Source: Halorubrum hochsteinianum
GTDB lineage: Archaea; Halobacteriota; Halobacteria; Halobacteriales; Haloferacaceae
Assembly (NCBI RefSeq): GCF_023702125.1
Contig: NZ_CP098415.1
Coordinates: forward strand, 2,852,001 to 2,916,000
Reading direction: 5' to 3'
DNA: 64,000 nt
The notes beneath the pieces are model-generated. The model was given only the letters and a program-made list of their open reading frames with translations. It was not told where the DNA came from and searched no databases. The position numbers and the translations under genes were made by a program. Shown here one piece after another: positions 42,655-51,086 of this stretch (positions within the stretch are counted from its first letter, which is position 1; each line of letters begins with the position of its first letter).

Positions 42655-43659
42655 ATGCTCTCTGACACCCCCGGACTCCACCACGTCACGGGGATCGTCG
42701 GCGACCCCGAGACCCACGCCGCCTTCTACGGCGAGACGCTGGGGCTCCGGCTGCTCCGCCGCACGGTGAACTACGAGGACATGCTCCAGTATCACCTCTA
42801 CTTCGGCGACGCGACCGGCTCGCCCGGCTCCGTGTTCACCGTCTTTCCGGACCCGACCGCCGACCCCGGCCGGGTGGGGAAGCCCGGCTACGAGGCCGTC
42901 GCCTTCGCGGTACCGCCGGACTCGCTCGGCTACTGGCGCGACCGCCTCGCCGACCGCGGCGTCGAGTCGGGACCTCTCGACGCCGACGCGCGCTTCGGCG
43001 ACCGGGGGCTGACGCTCGCTGACCCGTCCGGCACGCGGATCGAGTTGGTCGCAACGGAAAGCGACGGCTCCGACCCGTGGACCGACGGCCCCGTCCCAGC
43101 CCGGCACGCGATCCGCGGGCTCTACGGCGTGACCGCGCTCCCCGCGGACCCGTACGGGACCGCGAGCGTGCTGGAGACGCTCGGCTTCGAGTACGAGGCG
43201 GAGGTGGGCGACCGGGTGCGCTACCGTGCGCCGGGCGACCGCGCGACGGCCGTCGACCTGCTCGACCGCGACGTCGCGTACCTCCGCGAGGGGCCGGGCA
43301 CGCTCCACCACGCCGCGGTGCGCGTCGCGGACCGCGAGACGCTGCTGGAGTGGCACGACCTGTTCCGCGAGCGCGGGTACGACGTCTCGCGCGTGAAGGA
43401 CCGCCACTTCTTCCACTCGCTGTACGTCCGCGGTCCCGGCGGGCTCCTCGTCGAACTGGCGACCGAGGCCCCGACCGACGACGGACCGCCGGGTCCGGGG
43501 CTAGCGGACCCGGACGCGGCCGGACACGCGACGGACCTGTACCTCCCGCCGCGCTTCGAGGCCGACCGCGACCTGATCGAGTCGCAGCTTCCGCGGTTCG
43601 ACGGTCCCGGTTCGGACGGCTCGGCGGCGCGCGACGCTTCCGATGACTCGGCGCGATGA
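42655..43659 (+). CDS. Ring-cleaving dioxygenase, two-domain VOC (MhqO-like)
   Basis: A 334-residue VOC enzyme resembling MhqO/LinE-type dioxygenases, which open hydroquinone or catechol rings. Domain one begins GLHHVTGIVGDPETHAAFYG. Domain two contains AIRGLYGVTALPADP, LHHAAVRVADRETL and FFHSLYVRGPGGLLVELATE, with the metal histidines and glutamate in the usual places. The stop overlaps the start of the hydrolase gene by 4 bases, matching the mhqO-mhqD pairing of bacteria that detoxify quinones. The physiological aromatic is unknown. Confidence 0.87.
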   Translation: MLSDTPGLHHVTGIVGDPETHAAFYGETLGLRLLRRTVNYEDMLQYHLYFGDATGSPGSVFTVFPDPTADPGRVGKPGYEAVAFAVPPDSLGYWRDRLADRGVESGPLDADARFGDRGLTLADPSGTRIELVATESDGSDPWTDGPVPARHAIRGLYGVTALPADPYGTASVLETLGFEYEAEVGDRVRYRAPGDRATAVDLLDRDVAYLREGPGTLHHAAVRVADRETLLEWHDLFRERGYDVSRVKDRHFFHSLYVRGPGGLLVELATEAPTDDGPPGPGLADPDAAGHATDLYLPPRFEADRDLIESQLPRFDGPGSDGSAARDASDDSAR

Positions 43660-44351
43660 GCCGCCGGATCCGCGGCGTCTCCGGACCGCACGCGGAGGCG
43701 ACGCTCGTGACCGGCGGCGCGCCGGCCGCGGCCGCCGAGGCCGCGGTCGTGCTGGTCCACGGCCGCGGCGGCACGCCGGAGGGGCTGATCCGGCTCGCCG
43801 ACGAGTTCTACCGGTCGGGCGTCGCCTTCCTCGCGCCCGGCGCGGTCCGGTCGACGTGGTACCCGGCCCCGCACGAGGCGTCGCTGTCGGCCAACGAGCC
43901 GGCGCTGACCGCCGCGGTCGACTGCGTCGCGGCCGCGGTCGACGCCGCGCGCGACGCCGGCGTCCCGCCCGAGCGCGTCGTCATCGTCGGCGTCTCGCAG
44001 GGCGGAGCGGTCGTCGCCGAGTTCCTCCGTCGTCGGCCCGGCCGGTTCGGCGGCGCGTTCGTCGTCTCGGCCGCGCTGCCGGGCGACGACCTCGGTGCGG
44101 CCGACGTTGAGGGGACGGAGCGAGAGGCGGACGGAGGCGGCCCCCTCGCCGGGACGCCCGTCGCGCTCGACAGCAGCGAGGCCGACCCGTACGTGCCCGC
44201 CGACCGCGTTCGGGCGACCGCGCGGGTCTTCGAGCGCGCCGGAGCCGCGGTCGATCTCAGGATCGACCCGGGGGACGGCCACGGACTCTCGGACGCGACG
44301 ATGGCCCGGATCGGCGAGCGACTCGATGAACTGCTCGGCGACGGCGACTGA
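43656..44351 (+). CDS. Alpha/beta hydrolase, carboxylesterase/phospholipase type (MhqD-like)
   Basis: A 231-residue serine hydrolase. Catalytic triad candidates are Ser114 (GVSQGGAV), Asp177 (SSEADPYVP) and His209 (GDGHGLSD). The oxyanion-hole segment is VVLVHGRGGTPEG. This is the short carboxylesterase/phospholipase-like group that includes MhqD. The 4-base overlap with the dioxygenase gene argues that it acts on the ring-opened product. Confidence 0.88.
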   Translation: MSRRIRGVSGPHAEATLVTGGAPAAAAEAAVVLVHGRGGTPEGLIRLADEFYRSGVAFLAPGAVRSTWYPAPHEASLSANEPALTAAVDCVAAAVDAARDAGVPPERVVIVGVSQGGAVVAEFLRRRPGRFGGAFVVSAALPGDDLGAADVEGTEREADGGGPLAGTPVALDSSEADPYVPADRVRATARVFERAGAAVDLRIDPGDGHGLSDATMARIGERLDELLGDGD

Positions 44352-44362
44352 TCCCGCTCGGC

Positions 44363-44374
44363 CGAACGTGTTCG
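44363..44374. promoter_or_regulatory. CGAACGTGTTCG palindrome before the DUF2249-cupin gene
   Basis: The 12-mer CGAACGTGTTCG has 5-base inverted arms, and its right edge is 42 bases from the ATG at 44416. A near copy precedes the halocyanin gene (45010-45021). The word is close to a CGAAC-type semi-palindrome that I recall from haloarchaeal anaerobic-respiration promoters (NarO regulon). That link is inference. Confidence 0.5.
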
Positions 44375-44415
44375 CGCCGCTCGACATGTGACTGTGGCGT
44401 CGACGGTGAACTGCG

Positions 44416-44958
44416 ATGACCGAACTCGACGTCAGGGAGATCCCGCCGAACGAGCGACACGACCGGATCCACGACGCGTTCGACGACTTGGAGCCGGGCG
44501 AGTCGCTCACGATAGTGAACGATCACGACCCGAAGCCGCTCTACTACGAGCTGTCGGCGGAGGTCCCCGCGTTCGACGACGAGGCGTACGCAGTCGAGCG
44601 CGAGGGACCCGAGCGGTTCGTCGCCGAACTGCCGAAGTCGGCGTCGGGATCCGAGCCGGAGAAGGTCCGGCTCGACGACATCGACGGCGAGCCGGCCGCG
44701 CAGGCGTTCCCGGGTACCGAGCCGAAGACGGTCCGGCTCTCGCTGCCGGCGGGAGAGGGCGTCGCGGAACACGACCACCCCCACAGGGACGTGCTGTTCC
44801 ACGCGCTGGAGGGGAGCTTCGACGTCGCGCTCGGCGGCGAGAGCCACCGCGTCGAGGCCGGCGAACTGCTCCGGTTCGACGGCGAGCGACGCGTGGAGCC
44901 GACCGCGCGCGAGGACGCCACCGCGCTGATCGTGTTGGCTCCGCGGGGCGAGGCGTAG
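44416..44958 (+). CDS. DUF2249-cupin fusion protein
   Basis: A 180-residue protein. Residues about 1-75 form a DUF2249 domain (VREIPPNERHDRIHDAFDDLEPGESL, IVNDHDPKPLYYELSA), a fold often found with denitrification and hemerythrin proteins. Residues about 98-178 form a cupin (GVAEHDHPHRDVLFHALEGS, HRVEAGELLRFDG) whose histidines could hold a metal. Metal or redox sensing is a reasonable guess. A palindrome of CGAAC type lies 42 bases upstream, and a similar one precedes the halocyanin gene just downstream. Confidence 0.85.
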   Translation: MTELDVREIPPNERHDRIHDAFDDLEPGESLTIVNDHDPKPLYYELSAEVPAFDDEAYAVEREGPERFVAELPKSASGSEPEKVRLDDIDGEPAAQAFPGTEPKTVRLSLPAGEGVAEHDHPHRDVLFHALEGSFDVALGGESHRVEAGELLRFDGERRVEPTAREDATALIVLAPRGEA

Positions 44959-45009
44959 TCGGAGCCGGCCCCTCGGCGGGGTCCCGGGAACTCGGCGAGG
45001 CATCTGTGC

Positions 45010-45021
45010 CGAACATATTCG
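45010..45021. promoter_or_regulatory. CGAACATATTCG palindrome before the halocyanin gene
   Basis: Semi-palindromic 12-mer sharing the frame CCGAACRTRTTCG with the site at 44363. It lies about 70 bases before the halocyanin ATG and upstream of an A+T-rich TTACAAAT (45057-45064) that may be the TATA box. Confidence 0.5.
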
Positions 45022-45091
45022 TCGCGTTCTCGATCGGCGACGCGGCGCGCAGGGCGTTACAAATGTACGCATCCAACTGACGACCGAACGC

Positions 45092-45640
45092 ATGACCGAC
45101 GACACCACACTCGATCGACGACGGTTCGTACAGGCGACGACCGCCGCGGGCGCGACGCTCCTGCTCGCCGGCTGTTCCGGCGGGGGCGGTGACGGCGGCG
45201 ACGGAAGTGACGGCTCGGACGGAGGTGACAGCAGCGACGGCTCTGACGGCTCTGACGGCGGAAGCGGTGGCGACGGAGGGGACACGCAGTACCTCGCCGA
45301 GGAGCCGGACTACGGCGGCTGGTTCGACGGCGCGAACAACTACGAACAGACCGTCGACGCCACCGGGCAGGATGAAGTCACGGTCGATGTCGGCGCGGGA
45401 GACGGTCTCGCGTTCGGCCCGGCCGCGGTGGCGGTGAGTCCGGGGACTACTGTCGTCTGGGAGTGGACCGGGCAGGGCGGCGGCCACAACGTCGCCGCGG
45501 AGTCGGGCGACTTCGAGAGCGAAACGGTCCAAGAGGAGGGACACACCTTCGAGTACACCTTCGAGGAGCCGGGGACGTACGAGTACGTCTGTACGCCCCA
45601 CAGTTCGGTCGGTATGAAAGGCGCTGTCGTCGTTCAGTAG
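45092..45640 (+). CDS. Halocyanin (type 1 copper protein), Tat lipoprotein
   Basis: A 182-residue membrane-anchored blue copper protein. A twin-arginine signal (LDRRRFVQATTAAG) leads to lipobox LAGC with Cys28. A Gly/Asp/Ser linker runs to about residue 64, and the plastocyanin-like domain from about 70. Copper ligands are His132 (GGGHNV), Cys167 (YVCTPH), His170 and Met175. Halocyanins carry electrons between quinol-oxidising complexes and terminal oxidases or nitrite reductase. The palindrome at 45010 suggests oxygen or nitrate control (inference). Confidence 0.93.
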   Translation: MTDDTTLDRRRFVQATTAAGATLLLAGCSGGGGDGGDGSDGSDGGDSSDGSDGSDGGSGGDGGDTQYLAEEPDYGGWFDGANNYEQTVDATGQDEVTVDVGAGDGLAFGPAAVAVSPGTTVVWEWTGQGGGHNVAAESGDFESETVQEEGHTFEYTFEEPGTYEYVCTPHSSVGMKGAVVVQ

Positions 45641-45847
45641 GCCTCTCGACGACCGATCGCACTTCACTTCTCGGCTCGACGCCGGTTCGGTCGGTGGTTT
45701 TCGAACTCGGTCGAGACGATGACGTCACACGAGCGCGAACGGGGCCGGGAATCGAACGAGGGTTCCGTCTTGTTCTACTGTTGGTCCGGTATTCCGTCGA
45801 GACCGATTCCGGCGTTCCGGCGGTGGTTCCCGGCTCGGCCGATCAAG

Positions 45848-48565
45848 TCACCACGTCAGCCCCTCGTAGGTGATCCCGTCTCGGCGTTCGACGATCCGCC
45901 GGCCGTCGACGACGATCGGGTTCGTCATGGCGTCGAACTCCTCGTCGAGCGCGGCGAACTCGTCCCAGTCGGTGACGACGACCGCGCCGTCGGCGTCGGC
46001 GAGCGCCGCCGCGGCCGAGTCGGCGTACTCGACGTCGTCGAGGTACGCCTTCGCGTTCTCCGTCGCGACCGGGTCGTAGGCGGTCACGGCCGCACCGTGC
46101 TCCTGGAGCTGTTCGACGACGGGGATCGCCCGAGAGTTACGCACGTCGTCGGTCCCGGGTTTGAACGCGAGCCCGAGGACGGCGACGCGAGCGCCGACGA
46201 GGTCGAGGTGGTTCGCAAGGAGGTCAACCAACCGGCCCGGCTGGCCGTCGTTGACCTCGACGGCCGCGTTGAGGACCGGCGGTTCGTATCCCTGTTCTTC
46301 CGCGGCTGCGATGATCGCGGCGACGTCTTTCGGGAAGCAGTTGTGGACAACTAAGCCGTCAGTCGTCACGAACGTGTGATTGTCAGCGACTTCTAGTGAG
46401 TACACGTCTGCGGTGGTTTCTTCAACACTGACGTCACGGACGGGAACGGAGGTGAAGCCACCATCTGCGGTGTGACCTGTCGGTGCGATATCCCGATCGT
46501 ACTCAGCGAGCCGATTTTCGATCCGATGCCGCTCTTCAGACAAGAACATCTCTTTGAGTGCCGCAATCTGTCGTTTTGAACTCACACGCAAGAAATGGGC
46601 TGGCTGCGTCGATTTCGCTGACTGGGATTTCTTATAACTCGGGACAATTTCAAGACTGTGTAAAAGCAGCGTCATGCCGTCAATAAGGTCCTCGCTTACC
46701 GACCCGTAATCGTAAACGACAGCGTTTGAGTGGTTGGTGTACTCAACGTGGCCATCACCTCGGAACAGCCCCGACAGGAGTGCCTTTCGCTCGTCTTCCG
46801 TCGCTTGGAACGCTTCGTCGGGGAGCGCCGCGGAGTAAGAGCCGGTTCCACAGCCGAGCCACTCCAAGAACTCGGCGAAGACACGGCTGGAAACAGAGAC
46901 GGCCGTCGCGGTCTCCTGTTGTCTCGTCTGATACCGGACCCCGAGCGTCTCGTAGTATGATTCGACATCGCTGACGTACTCCGGCTCGTCGGTCGGATGA
47001 AAGCTCAGCTGGACTCGCCGTCGCGTCGTTGAGCCGTGGCCGGAGGTGTCGTCGTTGATGTGTCCCTCACTGAGGTAGTAGCCGATGAATCGCCAGAACT
47101 GCTCGTCGACAGGAATGATCGCCGGGATATACGTCTGTCCCCTGCCTCGCGTCGTGTACAGCGAGAGATCCGCCCTGTCGACGGGCAGCTCATCCTCGTA
47201 TTTGAGGAACACATCAAGGGGGAGATAATTATCCCGAACGAGGTCGTGGACCTTGTGATAACTGAACTGTCGGTTGTACTCCCGGAGCGTCTCATAAAGC
47301 TCCTCTTTGACCGTCTCAAACGATGTCGACGGTTTCAGATAGACGCGATCGTTCTCGAAGGCGGACGACGCATCGACGATGTCGATGAGATCAAACGTTG
47401 AGACGGGGTCGCTCGGGATATCAGCCACTACGGGCAGTGAATCACCTGCTTCGAGCGCATCGGCTGGCTTGACGGTGGTTTCGTCGCCGTCAAGCGTAAG
47501 CATGGGGTGATCGTGGGTGACGGTGACGCGCTTGTTCATTTTTGTCTGAATCGTGTGGAGCGGGCCCTCGTACTCCCGACGTGTCGCCGCATCGACCGGG
47601 TTGAACGCGAACGTTCCATCCGCGGACCGACTGAGAACGGAGACATCCTCAAGCGTTCCTTCGGAGACGTATCGCTCGAAGAACTCGGCGAGCGTGAGAT
47701 GCTTCGTCCCTGTGTCATCTTTTGCGACAACGTGTTGGTCGCCCGTGAGACAACTCCCGCCCCACCCCACGCCGCTCCGGAGGAACTGTTCGCCGATGCG
47801 GTCGTCGAGACCGATCGCGTCCGCGACCTCGTAGGAGTCGATGCCGAACTCCTTACAGATGTTTCCGATGTCGTTTATGAGGCTGATCTTCGCCGCGAGG
47901 AACCCGTTGTTGGCGTACTTGATCATCTCGGCGGTCCGGGTGTCGGTCTCGACGACCGGGGCGTCGGCTCGGTCGACGAGCGGGTCGAACACCTCGCGCA
48001 CGTCGGCGAGCGCCCGCTCGTCGTCGGCACCGAGAACGACCTTGTCGGGGTTCCGGAAGTCGTCGACGGCGGTTCCCTCGCGGAGGAACTCCGGGTTCAT
48101 CCCGACCCCGAACGCCTCGCCCGCGGTCTTGCCGCTCGCGTCTTCGAGGATCGGCGTGATTACGTCTTCCGTGGAGCCGGGGACGACCGTGCTCTTGACG
48201 ACGACGGTGTGCCAGTCCGGCTTTTCGGCGAGCGCCTCGCCGAGTTGGGTCGCGCCCGCCTCCATGACCGAGAGGTCGATGCTGCCGTCGTCGTTCTGCG
48301 GCGTCGGCAGACAGAGGAAGGTCACGTCGGTGTCGCGGACGGCCGCGTAGTCGGTGGTCGCGCGGAGGCGACCGGTTCCGTCTGGACCGGCGTGGGAAGC
48401 GATGAGGTCGTCGAGGCCCGCCTCATGGATGGGCGCGTCGCCGGCGTTGATAGTCTCGACAATTTCCTCGTCGATGTCGACGTTGACGACGTCATGGCCG
48501 AGATCTGCGAAGCACGCCGCGACGGTCGTGCCGACGTAGCCGCTCCCGATAATTGAGAGACGCAT
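45848..48565 (-). CDS. aglM: UDP-glucose/GDP-mannose 6-dehydrogenase (AglM-like), interrupted by an intein
   Basis: A 905-residue precursor: a 434-residue nucleotide-sugar dehydrogenase plus a 471-residue intein. The enzyme oxidises UDP-glucose (or GDP-mannose) to the uronic acid used in surface glycans. The NAD site is IIGSGYVGTTVAAC; KYANNGFLAAKIS and FGVGMNPEFLREG are family signatures. The catalytic cysteine motif GGSCFPKDV is cut exactly before the cysteine: residue 271 (Ser) is followed by the intein, and splicing restores Ser-Cys-Phe-Pro. The C-terminal domain (VAVLGLAFKPGTDDVRNSRA, VTAYDP) is intact. Start at 48565 (MRLSIIGSGY). It is the left end of the glycan locus, next to the nucleotidyltransferase on the same strand. 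Confidence 0.93.
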   Translation of the reverse strand: MRLSIIGSGYVGTTVAACFADLGHDVVNVDIDEEIVETINAGDAPIHEAGLDDLIASHAGPDGTGRLRATTDYAAVRDTDVTFLCLPTPQNDDGSIDLSVMEAGATQLGEALAEKPDWHTVVVKSTVVPGSTEDVITPILEDASGKTAGEAFGVGMNPEFLREGTAVDDFRNPDKVVLGADDERALADVREVFDPLVDRADAPVVETDTRTAEMIKYANNGFLAAKISLINDIGNICKEFGIDSYEVADAIGLDDRIGEQFLRSGVGWGGSCLTGDQHVVAKDDTGTKHLTLAEFFERYVSEGTLEDVSVLSRSADGTFAFNPVDAATRREYEGPLHTIQTKMNKRVTVTHDHPMLTLDGDETTVKPADALEAGDSLPVVADIPSDPVSTFDLIDIVDASSAFENDRVYLKPSTSFETVKEELYETLREYNRQFSYHKVHDLVRDNYLPLDVFLKYEDELPVDRADLSLYTTRGRGQTYIPAIIPVDEQFWRFIGYYLSEGHINDDTSGHGSTTRRRVQLSFHPTDEPEYVSDVESYYETLGVRYQTRQQETATAVSVSSRVFAEFLEWLGCGTGSYSAALPDEAFQATEDERKALLSGLFRGDGHVEYTNHSNAVVYDYGSVSEDLIDGMTLLLHSLEIVPSYKKSQSAKSTQPAHFLRVSSKRQIAALKEMFLSEERHRIENRLAEYDRDIAPTGHTADGGFTSVPVRDVSVEETTADVYSLEVADNHTFVTTDGLVVHNCFPKDVAAIIAAAEEQGYEPPVLNAAVEVNDGQPGRLVDLLANHLDLVGARVAVLGLAFKPGTDDVRNSRAIPVVEQLQEHGAAVTAYDPVATENAKAYLDDVEYADSAAAALADADGAVVVTDWDEFAALDEEFDAMTNPIVVDGRRIVERRDGITYEGLTW
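46340..47752 (-). mobile_element. Intein with LAGLIDADG-type homing endonuclease in the dehydrogenase
   Basis: A 471-residue in-frame protein intron (precursor residues 272-742). Splicing residues are all present: Cys1 (CLTGDQHVVA), block B T77xxH80 (VTVTHDHPML), penultimate His470, terminal Asn471, and the following extein Cys. Two dodecapeptide endonuclease motifs lie at about 222-232 (FIGYYLSEGHI, with Glu as the acidic residue) and 325-338 (LLSGLFRGDGHVEY, Asp333). The base composition is visibly less G+C-rich than the host gene. Insertion at the catalytic cysteine is the usual strategy of inteins in conserved sites. The endonuclease looks intact. Confidence 0.93.
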
Positions 48566-48664
48566 TCTGGATGGCCGTTCGCGGGACCGGCACAAGAAAC
48601 GTCTGGTCGGGGTGCTCTGTTCGGAGAAGAGAAGAATCGGGTCCGTCGTCTTCCGGGATCTCGC

Positions 48665-49435
48665 CTATGAGTCGGCGACCGCCTGATCTGCGTCGTCTTC
48701 CTCCCCTTCGGTCTCGGTTCCTTCCGTCTCATTGAGCCGTTCCTCTGCGCGGTCGCGGTCCTCGGGGTAGCCCACGTCGATCCGCCAGCCGTCGAGGCGG
48801 ATCGCGTCGATAGTACGGCCGGATTGGATGAGCAGATCGATCGCGTCCGGGAGTTCGTATTCGCCGCGGTCGGAGGGCTGTACGAGGTGGCAGGCGTGGA
48901 AGATAGCGGGGGTAAACGTGTAGAAGCCGGTCATCACGAGGTTGCTCGGCGGGTCGTCTGGCTTCTCGACGACCTCGACGACCTCGCCGTACTCGTTGGT
49001 GTCCAAGACGCCGTAGCGGGAGGCCTCCTCGTAGGGGACTTCTTCGACGAGGAACGCGGCGTCGGCGCGCTCCTCCTGCTGGCGGCTCGCGACATCGCCG
49101 AGGTTCCCGCGGAACACGTTGTCGCCGAGCATCAGCATGAACGGGCCGTCGATGTGCGGCTCCGCTTGGAGGATGGCATGGGCGAGGCCGAGCTGTTCGC
49201 GCTGGTGCGTGTACGTGATCGGGACGCCCTCGTACTCGTCGCCGTAGCGGTCGATGATCTGTTCGGCCTTGTAGCCGACGACGACGACGAGTTCAGTCGC
49301 GCCCGCCTCGATCAGGTTGTCGAAGACATCCTCGATGAGCGGCGTCCCGTTCACCTCGACGAGCACTTTGGGCTTGTCGTCGGTGAGCGGGCGGAGTCGC
49401 GTTCCCTTCCCGGCGGCGAGTACGACTGCTTGCAT
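48665..49435 (-). CDS. aglF: Sugar nucleotidyltransferase (AglF-like UTP/dTTP-glucose-1-phosphate transferase)
   Basis: A 256-residue nucleotidyltransferase that activates a sugar 1-phosphate with a nucleoside triphosphate. The N-terminal nucleotide loop is VVLAAGKGTRLRPLTDDKPKVL, and the metal-binding aspartate is in FMLMLGDNVF. The C-terminal region (WRIDVGYPEDRDRAEERLNETE) matches haloarchaeal AglF, which makes UDP-sugars for N-glycans. It lies 99 bases downstream of the dehydrogenase start, on the same strand, an order typical of agl loci. The acidic last 20 residues are variable. Confidence 0.85.
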   Translation of the reverse strand: MQAVVLAAGKGTRLRPLTDDKPKVLVEVNGTPLIEDVFDNLIEAGATELVVVVGYKAEQIIDRYGDEYEGVPITYTHQREQLGLAHAILQAEPHIDGPFMLMLGDNVFRGNLGDVASRQQEERADAAFLVEEVPYEEASRYGVLDTNEYGEVVEVVEKPDDPPSNLVMTGFYTFTPAIFHACHLVQPSDRGEYELPDAIDLLIQSGRTIDAIRLDGWRIDVGYPEDRDRAEERLNETEGTETEGEEDDADQAVADS

Positions 49436-49521
49436 ACCTTCTGTATTTCCTGATGGTGGGAAATACTTTGTGAGCGCCGTATCACGTCACGTAAGCGAAC
49501 TCGCTTATTCGATCGGTATTG

Positions 49522-50973
49522 TTACCGTGAGACGAATGGAAGCCCCAAGGGAAGGTTCCGGAAGACTGTCTCGCGAAATGTTCGAGAGAGACCGAGTAGG
49601 ACCGCAAAGTAGGTCATAGCACCAATTCCGACGAGCAAGATGACAACCGCGAAGTTGTGACCGACCAGCCGATACGTGCTCTCGGCTCTGAGGCCAGTGT
49701 ACACGGCCGCCGTCATCACGCCCGCGGCAGCGAACTGACGCACGATCTCGCCAATAGGTAGCCTGAAGTCGATGATCGCATCGACGTGCCAGTACGCAAG
49801 GACAAGACTCACAGCGACTGACGTTGCCGTCGCCACAGCGGCTCCGATCCACCCGTAAAGAGACACGAGGATAACGTTCAGCGAGACGTTAACCACGACG
49901 AAGACGAAATTCACCCGGAACGCAAGGTCGGGTCGATCAATCGCGTTTAGCGTGTTTAATAACTGGTTCTGATAGCCCATGAATAGGTTTGCCAGGATGA
50001 GAATATTCAGAATGACAGCACCCTCGGGGAACTCTGGGCCGTAGATCTGGAGAATCCGCTCACCGAGGAGGATTCCGCCAAACAGTCCGGGAATGAGAAA
50101 TAGTCCGCCGAACGTCAGAGACTGTTCGACGATTTTGGAGACCGCCTGTGGGTCTTCATTCGCCGCAATCGAACTCATCTCGGGGAACAACGTCGACTGG
50201 AGCGTCCCGCTGAATAAAATGAGAAACTGGCCAACGTTCCACGCCGCCGTGTAGATGCCGATGAGTCCCGACGACACGAAGTACCCGAGTACCAGCACGT
50301 CAGTGTAGCTGAACATTCGCGACTGCAGGCTTCCGAGCCACGAGAACTTCGCAAAGTCGAAGAGTCGTTCGAAGTGCCGCCGCTCCGGCGCGCCAAGCGA
50401 CGGCAGGTTCCTGAGCACGTAGTAGCCCCCGGTCGCGATAACGGCGATGAATCCCAAAATATGGCCGATGAACAAGGCCGCAGTACTAGCTCCAGCAACG
50501 ATGAGGAGAATCTGTGAAACGGCCCGTCCGCCGGTCTTGATTGGCGAGAGAAGTCCGCTCACGTGAACGAGTTTGAGTCCGACAAGTAGCGCGTTCACGA
50601 GTCCACTCAGTAAGACGACAAGGAGAATTACGACGATGTAGCCGGCCGCCGGATACTCGACGTATCCGGCGACCTGCTCGCGAAAGACGACCACGCCGAC
50701 GGCAACGAGGACGAACAGTCCGAGTATGATCACGGCACCAGCAACGGTGTACTCGCCCGGTTCATTCCCTTCGGAGACGCGTTTCGTTATGGCTCGTGAG
50801 GTTCCGACCTTTCCGAGAATCGCTAGCCACGAGACGAGACCGATGGCCACCTGATAGATGCCGAGCGGCTCTGGCCCGAGTATTCTCGCGATATAGACTG
50901 TCGCGACAAACCCCAGAACTGAGGAGACGAAACTGGAGGTAAAGTGAACGATAGAAGTCTGTCCGAGTTTCAT
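49522..50973 (-). CDS. Polysaccharide flippase (AglR/Wzx-like, MATE superfamily)
   Basis: A 483-residue protein with 12-14 membrane helices of the oligosaccharide flippase (RfbX/Wzx) family. It begins IVHFTSSFVSSVLGFVATVYIARILGPEPLG, the signature first two helices, and has a further signature at FAKFSWLGSLQSRMFSYTDV. The family moves lipid-linked sugars across the membrane. In Haloferax the equivalent AglR acts in the N-glycan pathway, so that job is likely here. G+C falls noticeably from this gene on to the right. It is divergent from the first phosphatase-superfamily gene. Confidence 0.88.
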   Translation of the reverse strand: MKLGQTSIVHFTSSFVSSVLGFVATVYIARILGPEPLGIYQVAIGLVSWLAILGKVGTSRAITKRVSEGNEPGEYTVAGAVIILGLFVLVAVGVVVFREQVAGYVEYPAAGYIVVILLVVLLSGLVNALLVGLKLVHVSGLLSPIKTGGRAVSQILLIVAGASTAALFIGHILGFIAVIATGGYYVLRNLPSLGAPERRHFERLFDFAKFSWLGSLQSRMFSYTDVLVLGYFVSSGLIGIYTAAWNVGQFLILFSGTLQSTLFPEMSSIAANEDPQAVSKIVEQSLTFGGLFLIPGLFGGILLGERILQIYGPEFPEGAVILNILILANLFMGYQNQLLNTLNAIDRPDLAFRVNFVFVVVNVSLNVILVSLYGWIGAAVATATSVAVSLVLAYWHVDAIIDFRLPIGEIVRQFAAAGVMTAAVYTGLRAESTYRLVGHNFAVVILLVGIGAMTYFAVLLGLSRTFRETVFRNLPLGLPFVSR

Positions 50974-51086
50974 CGAAATACCCCGAGGGATTGAGTAGTT
51001 GGCTGTCTTCAGAGAAATTCCTTTACTCCATCGGTTCGCGGACGGAATCCACGAGATTCTTACCCTACCCCCGGTTCGATCCTACT

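Noticed and set aside
45719-45800. Possible tRNA-like stretch (CCGGGAATCGAACG) on the minus strand
   Set aside because: The T-loop-like bases are present, but the flanking bases cannot pair as a T-stem and no acceptor or anticodon stem fits. The gap 45641-45847 shows nothing else convincing.
45719-46354. Open frame on the plus strand after halocyanin
   Set aside because: It runs antisense through the dehydrogenase gene, shows non-halophilic Arg/Pro-rich composition in its unique part, and has no motif.
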